A DNA stretch of 36,973 bases from Parachlamydiales bacterium. Its GTDB lineage: Bacteria > Chlamydiota > Chlamydiia > Chlamydiales > SM23-39. The stretch lies in assembly GCA_015661075.1 (NCBI GenBank), contig JACVQJ010000032.1, forward strand, positions 1 through 36,973. Direction: 5' to 3'. Below, in pieces: positions 15,433 to 24,959 of this stretch (its first letter is position 1; the number at the start of each line of letters is the position of its first letter). The position numbers and the translations under genes are program-made. A model generated the notes under the pieces. It did not search any database, was not told where the DNA came from, and worked only from the letters and a program-made list of their open reading frames with translations.

Positions 15433-16428
15433 ATGTCCAAACCGGTACTTCCAAAGGATGGCAACGGCTGCCCGTATCTTCAATTGGCTCCCATGGAGGG
15501 AGTTGGAGATCCCGCCTTTCGCAAAACGATGGCCGCTGTAGGTGGGTTTGATGAGGCGGTTACGGCATTCATTCGTGTTCCGGAAAATGCCCATGTCCAG
15601 AGTTTGGCGAAGCGTTATCAGTCCAACGAAATTGCACCGATTCCACTCGCGGCGCAAATCATGGGATCGGATCCCGATTTAATGGCTGCGATGGGACAGG
15701 AACTGGCGCAAAGAGGAGCTTTGCGAATCGATGTCAATTGCGGCTGTCCCTCCAATATTGTCAATCGTCGGGGAGCTGGTTCCGTTCTATTAAAAAATCC
15801 CGATCTATTATTTAAAGTCGTGAACGCGGTCGTTAAAGCTGTCGCTATTCCCGTAACGATCAAAATGCGATCCGGTTTTGATGATACATCATTGTTTTTT
15901 GAGAATCTATCTGCCGCTGCGGCGAGCGGCATTCAGTACATCACCCTGCATCCGCGCACGAAATCCGATGGATATCGCCGTCCGGCTCGATGGGATCTCA
16001 TCGCGGCAGCGAAAGAGTTTTTAAAGATTCCCGTCGTTGGCAATGGCGATATTCGGAATGTGGCGGATGCCTTGAAAATGCTGCAAAATACCGGCTGCGA
16101 TGGACTTATGATCGGCCGTGGAATTGTGATGAATCCCTTTCTTTTTCTCCAAATTCGCTCTCATTTTTCGGGCACAGCTTTTCAGCCGGTATGGGAAGAT
16201 CTGATTCGCTATTTTCGAGTGTATATATCGAAATTGGCTGACGACTTGTCTCCCAAACAGCGGGTAAATAAGGTCAAACAGCTCTTGGCTCTTTATTGCA
16301 ATAGCAGCGAGCATTTATTGCACAAACGCCCTGAGATTCTTGCGGCTCAACATACAGATCCCGATGAGTTTTTCGCATTTGTTCAGACTTGTTTAAATGT
16401 TTACGAAAGCGGCGCGAACAGGGATTGA
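15433..16428 (+). CDS. dus: tRNA-dihydrouridine synthase
   Basis: 331 residues, flavin-dependent TIM barrel. N-terminal LQLAPMEGVGDPAFRK is the FMN-binding start, DVNCGCPSNIVNRRGAG contains the catalytic Cys (NCGCPS), then VTIKMRSGF, ITLHPRT, VVGNGDI and GLMIGRGIVMNPFLF. It reduces uridines in the tRNA D-loop with NADPH. NCGCP and the following segment resemble the DusC branch, but the subtype is not certain. The 3' end overlaps the convergent helicase gene by 28 bp. Confidence 0.9.
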   Translation: MSKPVLPKDGNGCPYLQLAPMEGVGDPAFRKTMAAVGGFDEAVTAFIRVPENAHVQSLAKRYQSNEIAPIPLAAQIMGSDPDLMAAMGQELAQRGALRIDVNCGCPSNIVNRRGAGSVLLKNPDLLFKVVNAVVKAVAIPVTIKMRSGFDDTSLFFENLSAAAASGIQYITLHPRTKSDGYRRPARWDLIAAAKEFLKIPVVGNGDIRNVADALKMLQNTGCDGLMIGRGIVMNPFLFLQIRSHFSGTAFQPVWEDLIRYFRVYISKLADDLSPKQRVNKVKQLLALYCNSSEHLLHKRPEILAAQHTDPDEFFAFVQTCLNVYESGANRD

Positions 16429-19400
16429 AGGTCTTCGAGATTTAGATCCAGAGAGGCTGTACTCGATGCATCAAAGAGACTGTCCGCCAGCTTTTTCTTT
16501 TTGACTTGCAGCTGCAAAATTTTCTCTTCGACAGACCCTTCCGCAATCCATTTATAGACAAACACGGGCTTGGTCTGTCCGATCCTGTGAGCTCGATCGG
16601 TTGCCTGATTTTCGACAGCCGGATTCCACCAGGGGTCGTAGTGGATCACCGTATCGGCCGCAGTCAGGTTGAGTCCTGTCCCGCCAGCTTTCAAACTGAT
16701 GAGGAAAAGAGGGACTTCTTCCGATTGGAACCGCTGTACGGGAGTCATTCGATCTTTAGTGTCACCGGTGATGGTCACGTACGGGATGGATAGTTCATGA
16801 AGTAACTCCTCCATTAGGCTCAACATACTGGTGAATTGGGAAAACAGTAGGATGCGCCGCTTATTTTCTACCATTTGCGGGATGATTTCCTTGAAATGGA
16901 GCAGTTTTGCTGAGTGGGCAATGGAGCAACCGCTGGCTGTTTTGAGAAGGCGAGGGTCGCAACAGATTTGCCTGAGTTTTAAAAGGGCGTCTAACAGGAT
17001 GATACGAGATCTAGCCAGCCCCTTGGCCTCCACTTCCGCCATCACTTTGTTCATCATGGTGAGGCGGACGGCTTCATAGAGCTCCTGCTGCTTTTCGGTG
17101 AGTTCGATGCGGGTGATCATTTCAGTTTTAGGAGGCAGCTCCTGAATGACCTCCTGCTTGGTGCGCCTTAGCAAGAAGGGAGCGATGCGCTTTTGAAGGA
17201 TTTTTTTTCGGGTGAGAGATCCTTCTTTTTCGATCGGTTTGCGAAACAGTTTGTAAAACTGCTTCTCGTCGCCTAAAAATCCAGGCAGAAGGAGTGTAAA
17301 TAGGGACCAGAGCTCGCCTAAATGATTTTCCATCGGCGTCCCTGTCAGGCAGAGTCGGGTCGATGCCTTCAATTCCCGCAGGACAAGATGGGCCTGCGTT
17401 TTGGCATTTTTAATATTCTGGGCTTCGTCCAGGATTAAAATGTGGTATTGGTGGCGGGTTAATGTCTCTTGATCGCGCGAGAGCAGCGGGTAGGTGGTGA
17501 GGATCAGGTCATAGCTTAAAAGATCGTCGAAGTGCTTTTTTCGATCGTTTCCGTGCAAGACCAGCACTTTGAGAGAGGGTGTAAATTTCTTCGCTTCCAT
17601 TGACCAGTTGCCCATGAGGGTCGTTGGCGCCACCACGAGGACAGGATGGGTGAGGCGTCCTTCTTCCTTTTCGAGGAGGATATGGGCCAGAGTCTGGACA
17701 GTTTTGCCAAGGCCCATGTCATCCGCCAAAATACCGGCCAAATTGAAACGGCGCAAAAATTGGAGCCAGCTGAGTCCAATGATTTGATAGTGGCGAAGCT
17801 CTGCCTGAAGACCTTTGGGAGGAGTGGCCGTTTCCACCTTGTTCACGTTCTTGAGCTCCTCGGCCATTAACGCGAAGCGTTCGGAAGATTGCCACTCCAG
17901 GCGCCCGCTTGGTAGCGCTTCCTTCAGTTGAGAAAGGGTTCCCACCTGCCAATCGTGTAATCGGAGTTTGCTTTCTTTTGATGTTGGATTGAGCAAGCCT
18001 AAAAAAGGCTCGAGGATTGATTTGAGCTTGTCTATGGAGATGAGCAGAAATTCTCCGTTATCAATCGGAATAGCGACCTGTTTTTGCAGCTCTTCCGGTG
18101 CGAGACGATCAAAATTCGGATTGTTGTCCGGTAATGAGGAGAGGAATTTGCGCAAGTAAGGAATCAGATTGACGCGCTTTCCGTTGATCAATTGCCCAAT
18201 TTCCAGGTCGAACCATTTATTTTTTGCATCGTCCACTTCTACGTACCAATCCTGGTCGGCTTTGACAATGCTTTGAATGGGGAATGACTTGGGTACCTCG
18301 ATAAGCCACCCTGCCTCTTTCAGCGTCTGCATCAACTGAAGGAGAAAACATAAATCATCTTGCGGAAGCGTCTGCTGGAAATCGAGTCCATACCCGAACC
18401 AGCGCTGGGCGCGCAATGTCTGGATTGCCTGTATCTCCAAAGAAGGGGTTCTCGGGATGTTGTAAATCGTATCGTCCTTCTGCAAACTGCTGCTCGGCGG
18501 TGGATTGAGCAATGCCGGCAGGGTATAGCTGCCGTAGAGAAATGAAAGATCTCCATTTACAATGCAGGTTCCCCAGCTGTCTTTTCGCTCGCGCAACGTC
18601 AGGCATGGCACTGGTTTTTGAGAGGACAGCGTGACGATTTTCTTTTTTCGAACCGGAACGTGCGGCAGGAGGTTTTCTATTTTTTTCTGAATCCAGGAGA
18701 TTTTTTGGGGATCGATCGAGGGAGCCGATAAGAGGCGAGCCACCACTTCCGGCTTTTCGGGCAATAGAAGGATTCCACAGTTATGTGTCGAAGGGTCTAT
18801 GTAAATCCCTCCGTCATTGAGCAAGAAACAGAGCGCATTATCCATGTCCGCAGTCAGCGATAACCCATGCAGCTGATTCCGCAGATCCCAGGACAGGGAA
18901 CCGTTTTTGTCTGATCCCCAGCGAATAGGGGGCGCTCCGACCGTTTTCCATACACATCTTTGCGTGGCAATCATTTTTTGCAGCAGAACTGTTTCTCCGG
19001 CGCGATGGATTGTCGCTTTTTCCCACAGCAGGTGCAGTAATTCCCAATCCGCCTCCTGGCATGCATTTTTCAGGAGCTGTGGTAAAGAGCTCTGGAACAA
19101 ATCAGCAGCATCAAAAACCTTACCAGCCGCTTCGGAGAGTTCTCCGCTTTTTTTTCGCCTTGCGACATGGCATTTGATTTGCAGGTGCGGATAGCCGCGA
19201 AAAACGGGGAAGTAATCCAAAATATAGAAGAGTCCTGAAGTGGAAGCCGGAAGGGGAGGAGGGGGAGAGACGGCTGTGATCGACTCGATCCATGATTTCT
19301 CATCATATGAAAGAAGCGGCTCTTGAGATAGGCTGGCTTGTGCAGGCAGATTGACCTGTTTATTTACGCCTTGCAATCCATGGAGGAGTGTCGCGGCAAT

Positions 19401-19631
19401 ATGCTTGCACTTGCTGCCGATGGGACAACTGCAAGTTCCTCTTAAAGAGGTTCCCTCACGCCATATCTTCACACAATAGGGTGTTTCAGCAGAGCCAGAT
19501 ACCCTGGCCTCTATTTGGGTCGGTGTCCGGGATACGACGACCACTCTTTTTTCGCGAGCATATTTCTTCCCGCGATGAAATGATGATGTATCAATATTAT
19601 TTAGGCCTGATTCCAATACACTTTTTTCCAT
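16401..19631 (-). CDS. SWIM/SNF2-family helicase
   Basis: 1076 residues. A SWIM zinc finger sits near the N-terminus (CSC...KCKH; C67, C69, C75, H77), followed by a ~500-residue linker region and then a complete SNF2 ATPase: ILADDMGLGKTVQTLAHI (motif I), LILDEAQNIKN (motif II, DEAQ), LTGTPMEN (III), LLFSQFTSML (IV), LKAGGTGLNLTAADTVIHYD (V) and ATDRAHRIGQTKPV (VI). Chlamydiae carry SWI2/SNF2 helicases of this type (some with SET/SWIB partners); the substrate is presumed to be DNA-protein complexes. Downstream of lysS on the same strand with an 88-bp gap; tail-to-tail with dus. Confidence 0.9.
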   Translation of the reverse strand: MEKSVLESGLNNIDTSSFHRGKKYAREKRVVVVSRTPTQIEARVSGSAETPYCVKIWREGTSLRGTCSCPIGSKCKHIAATLLHGLQGVNKQVNLPAQASLSQEPLLSYDEKSWIESITAVSPPPPLPASTSGLFYILDYFPVFRGYPHLQIKCHVARRKKSGELSEAAGKVFDAADLFQSSLPQLLKNACQEADWELLHLLWEKATIHRAGETVLLQKMIATQRCVWKTVGAPPIRWGSDKNGSLSWDLRNQLHGLSLTADMDNALCFLLNDGGIYIDPSTHNCGILLLPEKPEVVARLLSAPSIDPQKISWIQKKIENLLPHVPVRKKKIVTLSSQKPVPCLTLRERKDSWGTCIVNGDLSFLYGSYTLPALLNPPPSSSLQKDDTIYNIPRTPSLEIQAIQTLRAQRWFGYGLDFQQTLPQDDLCFLLQLMQTLKEAGWLIEVPKSFPIQSIVKADQDWYVEVDDAKNKWFDLEIGQLINGKRVNLIPYLRKFLSSLPDNNPNFDRLAPEELQKQVAIPIDNGEFLLISIDKLKSILEPFLGLLNPTSKESKLRLHDWQVGTLSQLKEALPSGRLEWQSSERFALMAEELKNVNKVETATPPKGLQAELRHYQIIGLSWLQFLRRFNLAGILADDMGLGKTVQTLAHILLEKEEGRLTHPVLVVAPTTLMGNWSMEAKKFTPSLKVLVLHGNDRKKHFDDLLSYDLILTTYPLLSRDQETLTRHQYHILILDEAQNIKNAKTQAHLVLRELKASTRLCLTGTPMENHLGELWSLFTLLLPGFLGDEKQFYKLFRKPIEKEGSLTRKKILQKRIAPFLLRRTKQEVIQELPPKTEMITRIELTEKQQELYEAVRLTMMNKVMAEVEAKGLARSRIILLDALLKLRQICCDPRLLKTASGCSIAHSAKLLHFKEIIPQMVENKRRILLFSQFTSMLSLMEELLHELSIPYVTITGDTKDRMTPVQRFQSEEVPLFLISLKAGGTGLNLTAADTVIHYDPWWNPAVENQATDRAHRIGQTKPVFVYKWIAEGSVEEKILQLQVKKKKLADSLFDASSTASLDLNLEDLQSLFAPLS

Positions 19632-19719
19632 TGATCAAAGATGGCTCAATTGTTTGAGTATAAGTTAGGCGAGTAAGTTTAAAACGATTCTGAGTTTCAA
19701 TCAAACATTAGTTTCTGAG

Positions 19720-21300
19720 TTAATCTCCTTCGGGCCGCATCAGGGGGAAAAAGAGGACATCGCGGATCGAGGGGGCGGATGTAAAGAGCATGACCAAGCG
19801 GTCGACGCCGATTCCAATGCCGCCGGTCGGTGGCATTCCCTGGCAGATGGCCTCAATAAATTCTTCATCCATGGGATTGGCCGCCTCATCGCCGGCCGCT
19901 TTCTTGTTGGCTTGATCCAGAAGAAGCTTTCTTTGCAGTTCGGGATCGTTGAGCTCTGTATAGGCATTGCAGAGTTCTTTGCCCAAAACGAAACTCTCAA
20001 ACCGCTCGACCAACCCTTCTTTGCGCATGATTGGATCGCGATGGGGCTTGCATAGGGGCGTCGTTTCAATCGGATGGTCGATGATATGGTGCGGCTGGAT
20101 CAGATGGGACTCTGCCAGCTCTTCGAATAGCATTGAGATCAATGCGCCGCGCGTGGCGTGAGGCACGTTTTTCGGATCGATCTGCGTATCTTTGAGAAGC
20201 TTGGCGCGCATAGCCGCTTCGTTCATATGGTCGACATCCAGATGGCCGTAGATTTTGATTGCTTCCTTCATCGTCATTCGTTTCCACGGAGCCTTGACAT
20301 CGACGATGACCGCGCTGGAATCCCCATCCGGTGCATAGCGGAATTTTGTATCGCCGTAGAGATCAATGGCGATTTTTTCACAGACTCCTTCGACGAAATC
20401 CATCATATCCTCATAGTCCCATCCAGCGGCGTAGGCCTCCATCATGGTGAACTCGGGATTATGGGTCCGGTCGATGCCCTCATTGCGGAATACTTTGCCG
20501 ATTTCATAGATGCGCTGCATGCCGCCGACAATGAGTTTTTTCAAGGATATTTCGAGCGCGATTCGCAAAAACATGTCCTGGTTCAGGGCATTGAGATGGG
20601 TCTTAAAGGGGGCCGCTTCGGCGCCGCCATAGATGTTTTGCAAAATCGGGGTCTCGACCTCTTCAAAGCCTTCCTCTTCCAGAAATTTGCGCAGGGTCAA
20701 TAATATTCGCGAGCGGAGCCGGAAACGGGCCATCGATTCCGAATGTGTGATGAGATCGAGCCAGCGCTTGCGGTAGAGCACGCCTTTATCGGCGAGGCCG
20801 CTGTGTTTGTCTGGCAATGGCAATAGAGATTTGCACAGCAGTGTCAACGTTTTGACGAAAATGGTCAGTTCGCCCTTTTGCGTGCGGAATAGATACCCCT
20901 CGATCCCGAGAATATCGCCGAGGTCGATCTTTTTCTCGATGAACTTCATGGGCGTCAGTTCAGGAGTAGGGATCAAGCCCGCGACTTGCGTCATATCCCT
21001 GTTAAACATGACCTGGATGCGCCCTGTCTCATCCTGAATGTGGGCGAACGCATTCTTGCCCATCGCCCGGAAAAGAACTAGCCGGCCGGAGACGAATACG
21101 TGCTCCGTCTTGGCTGTAGCCGCATCATCGAAGTGGCCAACCTCTTTACCTTCTGTTTCAACCGTTAGCTGGGAAGATTTGCTGACCTGGACGTATTTGG
21201 GGGGATAGGGGTCGATACCGAGAGCGCGGATTTCAGCCAGCTTGCGGCTGCGGTTTTGAAATTCTTCATGGTGATGGTATTCTGGACTAGGAATCGTCAT
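19720..21300 (-). CDS. lysS: lysyl-tRNA synthetase, class II
   Basis: 526 residues. The N-terminal OB-fold anticodon-binding region contains FVSGRLVLFRAMGKNAFAHI and IQVMFNRD. The class II core shows RFRLRSRILLTLRKFLEEEG (motif 1 region), RIYEIGKVFRNEGIDRTHNP with EFTMMEAY (motif 2), and GGIGIGVDRLVMLFT (motif 3). It charges tRNA-Lys in the cytoplasm. Standard length for bacterial LysS with a slightly long tail (LMRPEGD). Divergent from aroDE; the 118-bp gap should hold both promoters. Confidence 0.95.
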   Translation of the reverse strand: MTIPSPEYHHHEEFQNRSRKLAEIRALGIDPYPPKYVQVSKSSQLTVETEGKEVGHFDDAATAKTEHVFVSGRLVLFRAMGKNAFAHIQDETGRIQVMFNRDMTQVAGLIPTPELTPMKFIEKKIDLGDILGIEGYLFRTQKGELTIFVKTLTLLCKSLLPLPDKHSGLADKGVLYRKRWLDLITHSESMARFRLRSRILLTLRKFLEEEGFEEVETPILQNIYGGAEAAPFKTHLNALNQDMFLRIALEISLKKLIVGGMQRIYEIGKVFRNEGIDRTHNPEFTMMEAYAAGWDYEDMMDFVEGVCEKIAIDLYGDTKFRYAPDGDSSAVIVDVKAPWKRMTMKEAIKIYGHLDVDHMNEAAMRAKLLKDTQIDPKNVPHATRGALISMLFEELAESHLIQPHHIIDHPIETTPLCKPHRDPIMRKEGLVERFESFVLGKELCNAYTELNDPELQRKLLLDQANKKAAGDEAANPMDEEFIEAICQGMPPTGGIGIGVDRLVMLFTSAPSIRDVLFFPLMRPEGD

Positions 21301-21418
21301 AATTTTTCACGCTAAAAGATACAAATTTACCCAATATCGCGAATCTATGCAATGATCTGGCTGGAAATCTATTTGAAAATTTTTATAGCTACGGTTAGCT
21401 TGAGGTTTTAGGAGAATT

Positions 21419-22804
21419 ATGACCCGACTTGTGGGCGTTGTGAAAGGACCGACGATCATTGCGGCCAAAGAGCAGATCGAACGTGCTGTGCCATTGGCCG
21501 ACCTCATCGAAATCCGACTCGATTTGCTGGATCCCAAAGCTCTGCAACATTTGAAGGAACTGCCTCGCCAAAAACCGCTCATTTTCACGTTTCGTAAAAA
21601 AACGCAGGGGGGCGCGCGCGACATCCCGGAGCAAGAGCGGTTGGAACTATTCGAAAAATGCCTCGCATGCCGACCCGAGTATTGCGATATTGAGACCGAT
21701 ACGGATCTTTCATTTTTTGATCGCATTGCAAAAAAATATCCCGACATGAAAATCATCGGCTCTTTTCATGACTTCGAACAGATGCCTGCGCATCTGGAAG
21801 AGGCGTTCGAAGCCATGCAAAGGCCCCAGATTGCTCATTACAAAATCGCGGTCATGGCCAAGACGGTCAACGATGCCTTGCATCTGATGGTTTTTGCCAG
21901 GGAAAAGCAGCATCTGACCTGCATCGCTATGGGCCATGATGGGCAGGTGTCGCGCATTTTGGGCCCCTTGTTCGGCGCCGAGTTTTGTTATGCTGCCATC
22001 GATGAGGCTGATGCGCCGCTGGGGCAGCTGAGCCTCAGCAGTTTGTGCGATGTCTACCGTTTTCGGGATCTCAATCCTCATACCAAGATCTACGCATTGC
22101 TCGGCGATCCCGTGGATAAAAGCCGGGGTCACATCTTCCACAATCAATCATTGCCGCCGGGAACCGTCTATGTGAAGCTGCATATTACCATTCCTGATAT
22201 GCCCATGTTTTTTTCCATCATGCGCAAATTTCCTTTCGCCGGCTTCAGCGTCACGATGCCCCTGAAAGAACAGCTCGGGAAATATTTGACGCGGATTGAT
22301 CCGGCCAGCATTGCAATTGGCTCTGTCAATACGATCCTGGTGCAGGATGAGCATCTCATTGGTTATAACACGGATGGCGCCGGAGCCATGAACGCCTTGG
22401 AGCATCATCAGCCCGTCAAAGGGCGCCGTTTGGCGATATTGGGAGCGGGCGGATCGGCCCGTGCCATTGCCTATGAGGCCATTGCTCGCGGGGCTCTAGT
22501 GATTGTATTGAATCGAACAGTAGAGCGTGCGCAGGCCCTGGCGAAGGAGTTTGGCTGCGAGGCCGCTCCTTTAGAGGAGTTTTCCAAAACGCCGTACGAT
22601 GTGCTGATCAACACCGTGCCTGTCGATTTACTTTATGATCCGCAGTTTCTCAATCCGTCTGCGACAGTGATGGATATTGTCTATTGGGAAACTCAAACGC
22701 CTCTCTTGAAGGCAGCCCACGAGCGCGGCTGCGTCTGCATCACTGGATGGGAGATGTTTCAGCAGCAAGCTCTGTTGCAGCAAAAGATCTGGTTTAATCG
22801 TTAA
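21419..22804 (+). CDS. aroDE: fused 3-dehydroquinate dehydratase / shikimate dehydrogenase
   Basis: 461 residues. Residues 1-215 are a type I dehydroquinase: IEIRLDLLDP, GSFHDFEQMP (catalytic His) and HYKIAVMAKTVNDAL (Schiff-base Lys). The rest is a shikimate dehydrogenase: YALLGDPVDKSRGHIFHN, SVTMPLKEQL (catalytic Lys), GYNTDGAGA (Asn and Asp) and AILGAGGSARAIAYE (NADP-binding loop). It catalyses two successive steps of the shikimate pathway. The fusion in this order is characteristic of chlamydiae and plants. AGGAG stands 6 bp before ATG 21419. The 3' end overlaps the convergent small gene by 11 bp. Confidence 0.95.
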   Translation: MTRLVGVVKGPTIIAAKEQIERAVPLADLIEIRLDLLDPKALQHLKELPRQKPLIFTFRKKTQGGARDIPEQERLELFEKCLACRPEYCDIETDTDLSFFDRIAKKYPDMKIIGSFHDFEQMPAHLEEAFEAMQRPQIAHYKIAVMAKTVNDALHLMVFAREKQHLTCIAMGHDGQVSRILGPLFGAEFCYAAIDEADAPLGQLSLSSLCDVYRFRDLNPHTKIYALLGDPVDKSRGHIFHNQSLPPGTVYVKLHITIPDMPMFFSIMRKFPFAGFSVTMPLKEQLGKYLTRIDPASIAIGSVNTILVQDEHLIGYNTDGAGAMNALEHHQPVKGRRLAILGAGGSARAIAYEAIARGALVIVLNRTVERAQALAKEFGCEAAPLEEFSKTPYDVLINTVPVDLLYDPQFLNPSATVMDIVYWETQTPLLKAAHERGCVCITGWEMFQQQALLQQKIWFNR

Positions 22805-22988
22805 GTCCGGCGATTTCGCGTAGAAGCCATTTGGCTTTTTGATTGCCGAGATGGGCGGCCTTTTCCATGTCTTTGCGGGCTGCGGCGGCTTTTCCGGCCG
22901 CATATTTGATTTGGCCGCTCTGGAAATACTCATCGCCGCTCAAAAACTTGCGTTTAATTGATCGCGGACGCAATGTCTTTAGTTTCAT
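22794..22988 (-). CDS. small basic protein with one Sel1-like motif
   Basis: 64 residues from ATG 22988; GTG at 22997 would add three. The basic N-terminus (KLKTLRPRSIKRKFL) is followed by AAAARKDMEKAAHLGNQKAK and WLLREI, which looks like a single Sel1/TPR-type repeat. No family is named. Overlaps the 3' end of aroDE by 11 bp. The upstream 23000-23280 is AT-rich and shows no convincing gene; an ATG-started 16-codon frame at 23109 is probably chance. Confidence 0.55.
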   Translation of the reverse strand: MKLKTLRPRSIKRKFLSGDEYFQSGQIKYAAGKAAAARKDMEKAAHLGNQKAKWLLREIAGLND

Positions 22989-23281
22989 ATAACCCACATG
23001 ATTGCTTTAATAATTATAGCATGCGTGACATTTAATAAATAGTTTTTGTTTGATTTAAAATTAAAAAATAATAATAGTAATTTTTTGGTCGGTAGAGGAG
23101 ATCGTTTCATGATGAAAAAAAATATTGCCGATGTTATTTTTGCTTTTATTGAAATTTAGTCTTTGTGTGTGTAAAAATTTGAATTTCAATGATATCCACA
23201 GATGAGCTCAAAAATTTTGACTAATCCGATGGCCTCATTTTGAAAAATGATTACAATCCCGAATCAGATGCAGGATGCTGT

Positions 23282-24316
23282 ATGTTGAAGGTCCCGGCAG
23301 TCAAAAAGAGCGATCAGATGGATGGATTTTTACCATTTGTTCATTCGGCTTTTTCTGACGAGATTTTTATTAATACTTTGGAAGATCGCAGGGGCCGAGG
23401 AAGAAACGACTACACAATCGAATTGTTGTGGAAAGCGCTGCTATCTGGCGTCGCTGGTCAAGTGTCTTCCGTTGAACAGATGCGCCGTAAAATGAAAGAG
23501 CAGCCCGATCTGTTTACCAAAATCCCCTCAGCATTTTCTTTTTCCCGATTTTTTACTTTTTTGTGTGGATTTTCTACTGACATTGAGGCTCTGTTTTTTC
23601 GAAAAGCCCATGATTTGGCCCCCGAATTCGGGTGCGTGATCGCCGTTTCCCAGTTCGATCAGATCCATTTTCTCTGGGAGAGCGAGTCAGGCCTTCCATT
23701 GTGTTTCCAAATGGCGCTGCCGCATGAAACGAACACGCAGGTCGCTGAAAAACTGATCGATCGGCTGCGCTCCTTGAGTCCCGTGTTTTCTTCAAGAATC
23801 AAATATCTGCTGGGCAGCAGTTCTTACGAGGGGTTGATCAAAACAGCATGGGATCGCTACAAAATGCGCGCGATCATTCCACTTTCGTCGTCGCAAATTT
23901 CGCCTTTGCACCCCCATCGCGATGCGCTGTATGACGAACAAGGGATGGTCTATTGCCAGGCGGCGGGTGGTATGCGGGCCATGGTTTTTGCCGGGTTTGA
24001 AGAGAAGCGCAACGCGCTTAAATACCGCTGTATGGCGCGGCATTATGGGACGGAATGCAAAAAAATGGCGACCTGCCCTTTGCGCTCCGGGTTGCGGATT
24101 CCGATTTCATTGGATGAGAGAATTTTTACACCGCTGCCGCGCACCAGCTATCGATGGGGCCAAATCTATTCTCTGTATCGATCGCAAGAATCGGTGATCG
24201 CGGAGGTCCGATCTCATTTGCAGCTGGCCAATAATGATATGAAAAAGATTCTATTCTGCCGGGTAGCGTCCGTACTGCTATTGGCGCGCCTTCTTTATTC
24301 CCGAATCAAAGGATAG
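23282..24316 (+). CDS. transposase-derived protein with degraded DDE motifs
   Basis: 344 residues from ATG 23282 (an in-frame TTG at 23240 is possible). The architecture is that of an IS1182/DDE_Tnp_1-like transposase: RGRGRNDYTIELLWKALLSG, QMRRKMKEQPDLF, SFSRFFTFL, LPLCFQMALPHETNTQ, YDEQGMVYCQAAGG and the Cys-containing KYRCMARHYG...CKKMATCP. But the expected catalytic positions look lost: the first Asp site reads IAVSQFDQIHF, the second (DxGYD) reads LLGSSSYEG, and the RTxVER-like end reads RSQESVIAEV. The frame is nevertheless intact end to end. Either recently inactivated or retained for another role. A GC hairpin at 24323-24338 follows the stop. Confidence 0.7.
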   Translation: MLKVPAVKKSDQMDGFLPFVHSAFSDEIFINTLEDRRGRGRNDYTIELLWKALLSGVAGQVSSVEQMRRKMKEQPDLFTKIPSAFSFSRFFTFLCGFSTDIEALFFRKAHDLAPEFGCVIAVSQFDQIHFLWESESGLPLCFQMALPHETNTQVAEKLIDRLRSLSPVFSSRIKYLLGSSSYEGLIKTAWDRYKMRAIIPLSSSQISPLHPHRDALYDEQGMVYCQAAGGMRAMVFAGFEEKRNALKYRCMARHYGTECKKMATCPLRSGLRIPISLDERIFTPLPRTSYRWGQIYSLYRSQESVIAEVRSHLQLANNDMKKILFCRVASVLLLARLLYSRIKG

Positions 24317-24404
24317 GCGTAGGCCCCCTGGCAGGGGCGATAGGAGGTGGACGGTGTATCAATAGAAAAATGCTTGATCAGGCCAAATAAGAAAGGAGCT
24401 TTAT

Positions 24405-24830
24405 ATGAAATATCATTTTCGAGTTGAAAAAGAAAAATTCGGCTTTTCAGCTCAATGTATGGAGCTTGAAGGATGTATCACCCAGGGCGATTCGAGAGAA
24501 GAACTCAACGCCAATATGCAAGAAGCTCTTAATATGTATGTGTTTGAATCGGATGATTCCAATGAATTGGCGCCATTTCCAAACCAAAATATTAAGAGGT
24601 CGCCGCACATCGTTGAGGTTCCTTTAGATCCAGAAATTGCATTTTCCTTTATGCTGCGCCGCCATCGGATCCAGCACAAGCTAACGCAACACCAAGCTGC
24701 CAAGAAAATGGGATTTAAGAACGTCTACAGTTACCAACGATTAGAGAAGAAAAGCAACGTTACCATTGATATCATGGCAAGGGTGAAAAGTTTGTTCCCA
24801 GAATTTTCGATCGATCTTGCGTTCGCTTAG
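24405..24830 (+). CDS. HicB-like antitoxin with C-terminal HTH (solitary)
   Basis: 141 residues. Residues 1-45 have the HicB partial RNase-H fold (YHFRVEKEKFGFSAQCMELE, then GCITQGDSREEL and MQEALNMY). Residues about 85-125 are a Cro/XRE-like helix-turn-helix (RHRIQHKLTQHQAAKKMGF, YSYQRLEKK). HicB neutralises the HicA ribonuclease and represses its operon. No hicA fits the 88 bp upstream or the DNA downstream, so this is an orphan. AAAGGAG at 24392-24398 is a good ribosome binding site. Its TAG stop is completed by an inserted MITE, but the restored pre-insertion sequence (GCT TAA) would give the same protein. Confidence 0.8.
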   Translation: MKYHFRVEKEKFGFSAQCMELEGCITQGDSREELNANMQEALNMYVFESDDSNELAPFPNQNIKRSPHIVEVPLDPEIAFSFMLRRHRIQHKLTQHQAAKKMGFKNVYSYQRLEKKSNVTIDIMARVKSLFPEFSIDLAFA

Positions 24831-24949
24831 GGATCGTTCAAAAATAACTTTTAGCGTTCTCGAGGGAAAAATCGATTTATCTATTGAGAATTTTTCCTTG
24901 CAGAGAGAAACAAGACTCTCAGCACTAAACTTTATTCTTGAACGATCCC
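24830..24949. mobile_element. 120-bp MITE, IS5/IS1031-like ends
   Basis: Starts GGGATCGTTCAA and ends TTGAACGATCCC: perfect 12-bp terminal inverted repeats, with imperfect symmetry continuing inward (TTTTAGCGTTCTCGAG against CTCTCAGCACTAAA), so the whole element folds back. It is bracketed by TTA direct repeats (24827-24829 and 24950-24952), a 3-bp target duplication of the TNA type made by IS1031-group elements of the IS5 family. It has no coding capacity. It sits exactly on the hicB-like stop codon. Confidence 0.8.
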
Positions 24950-24959
24950 TTAAGCTCAA

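Noticed and set aside
20158..20703. 181-residue frame antisense to lysS
   Set aside because: A shadow of a highly conserved gene; no independent evidence.
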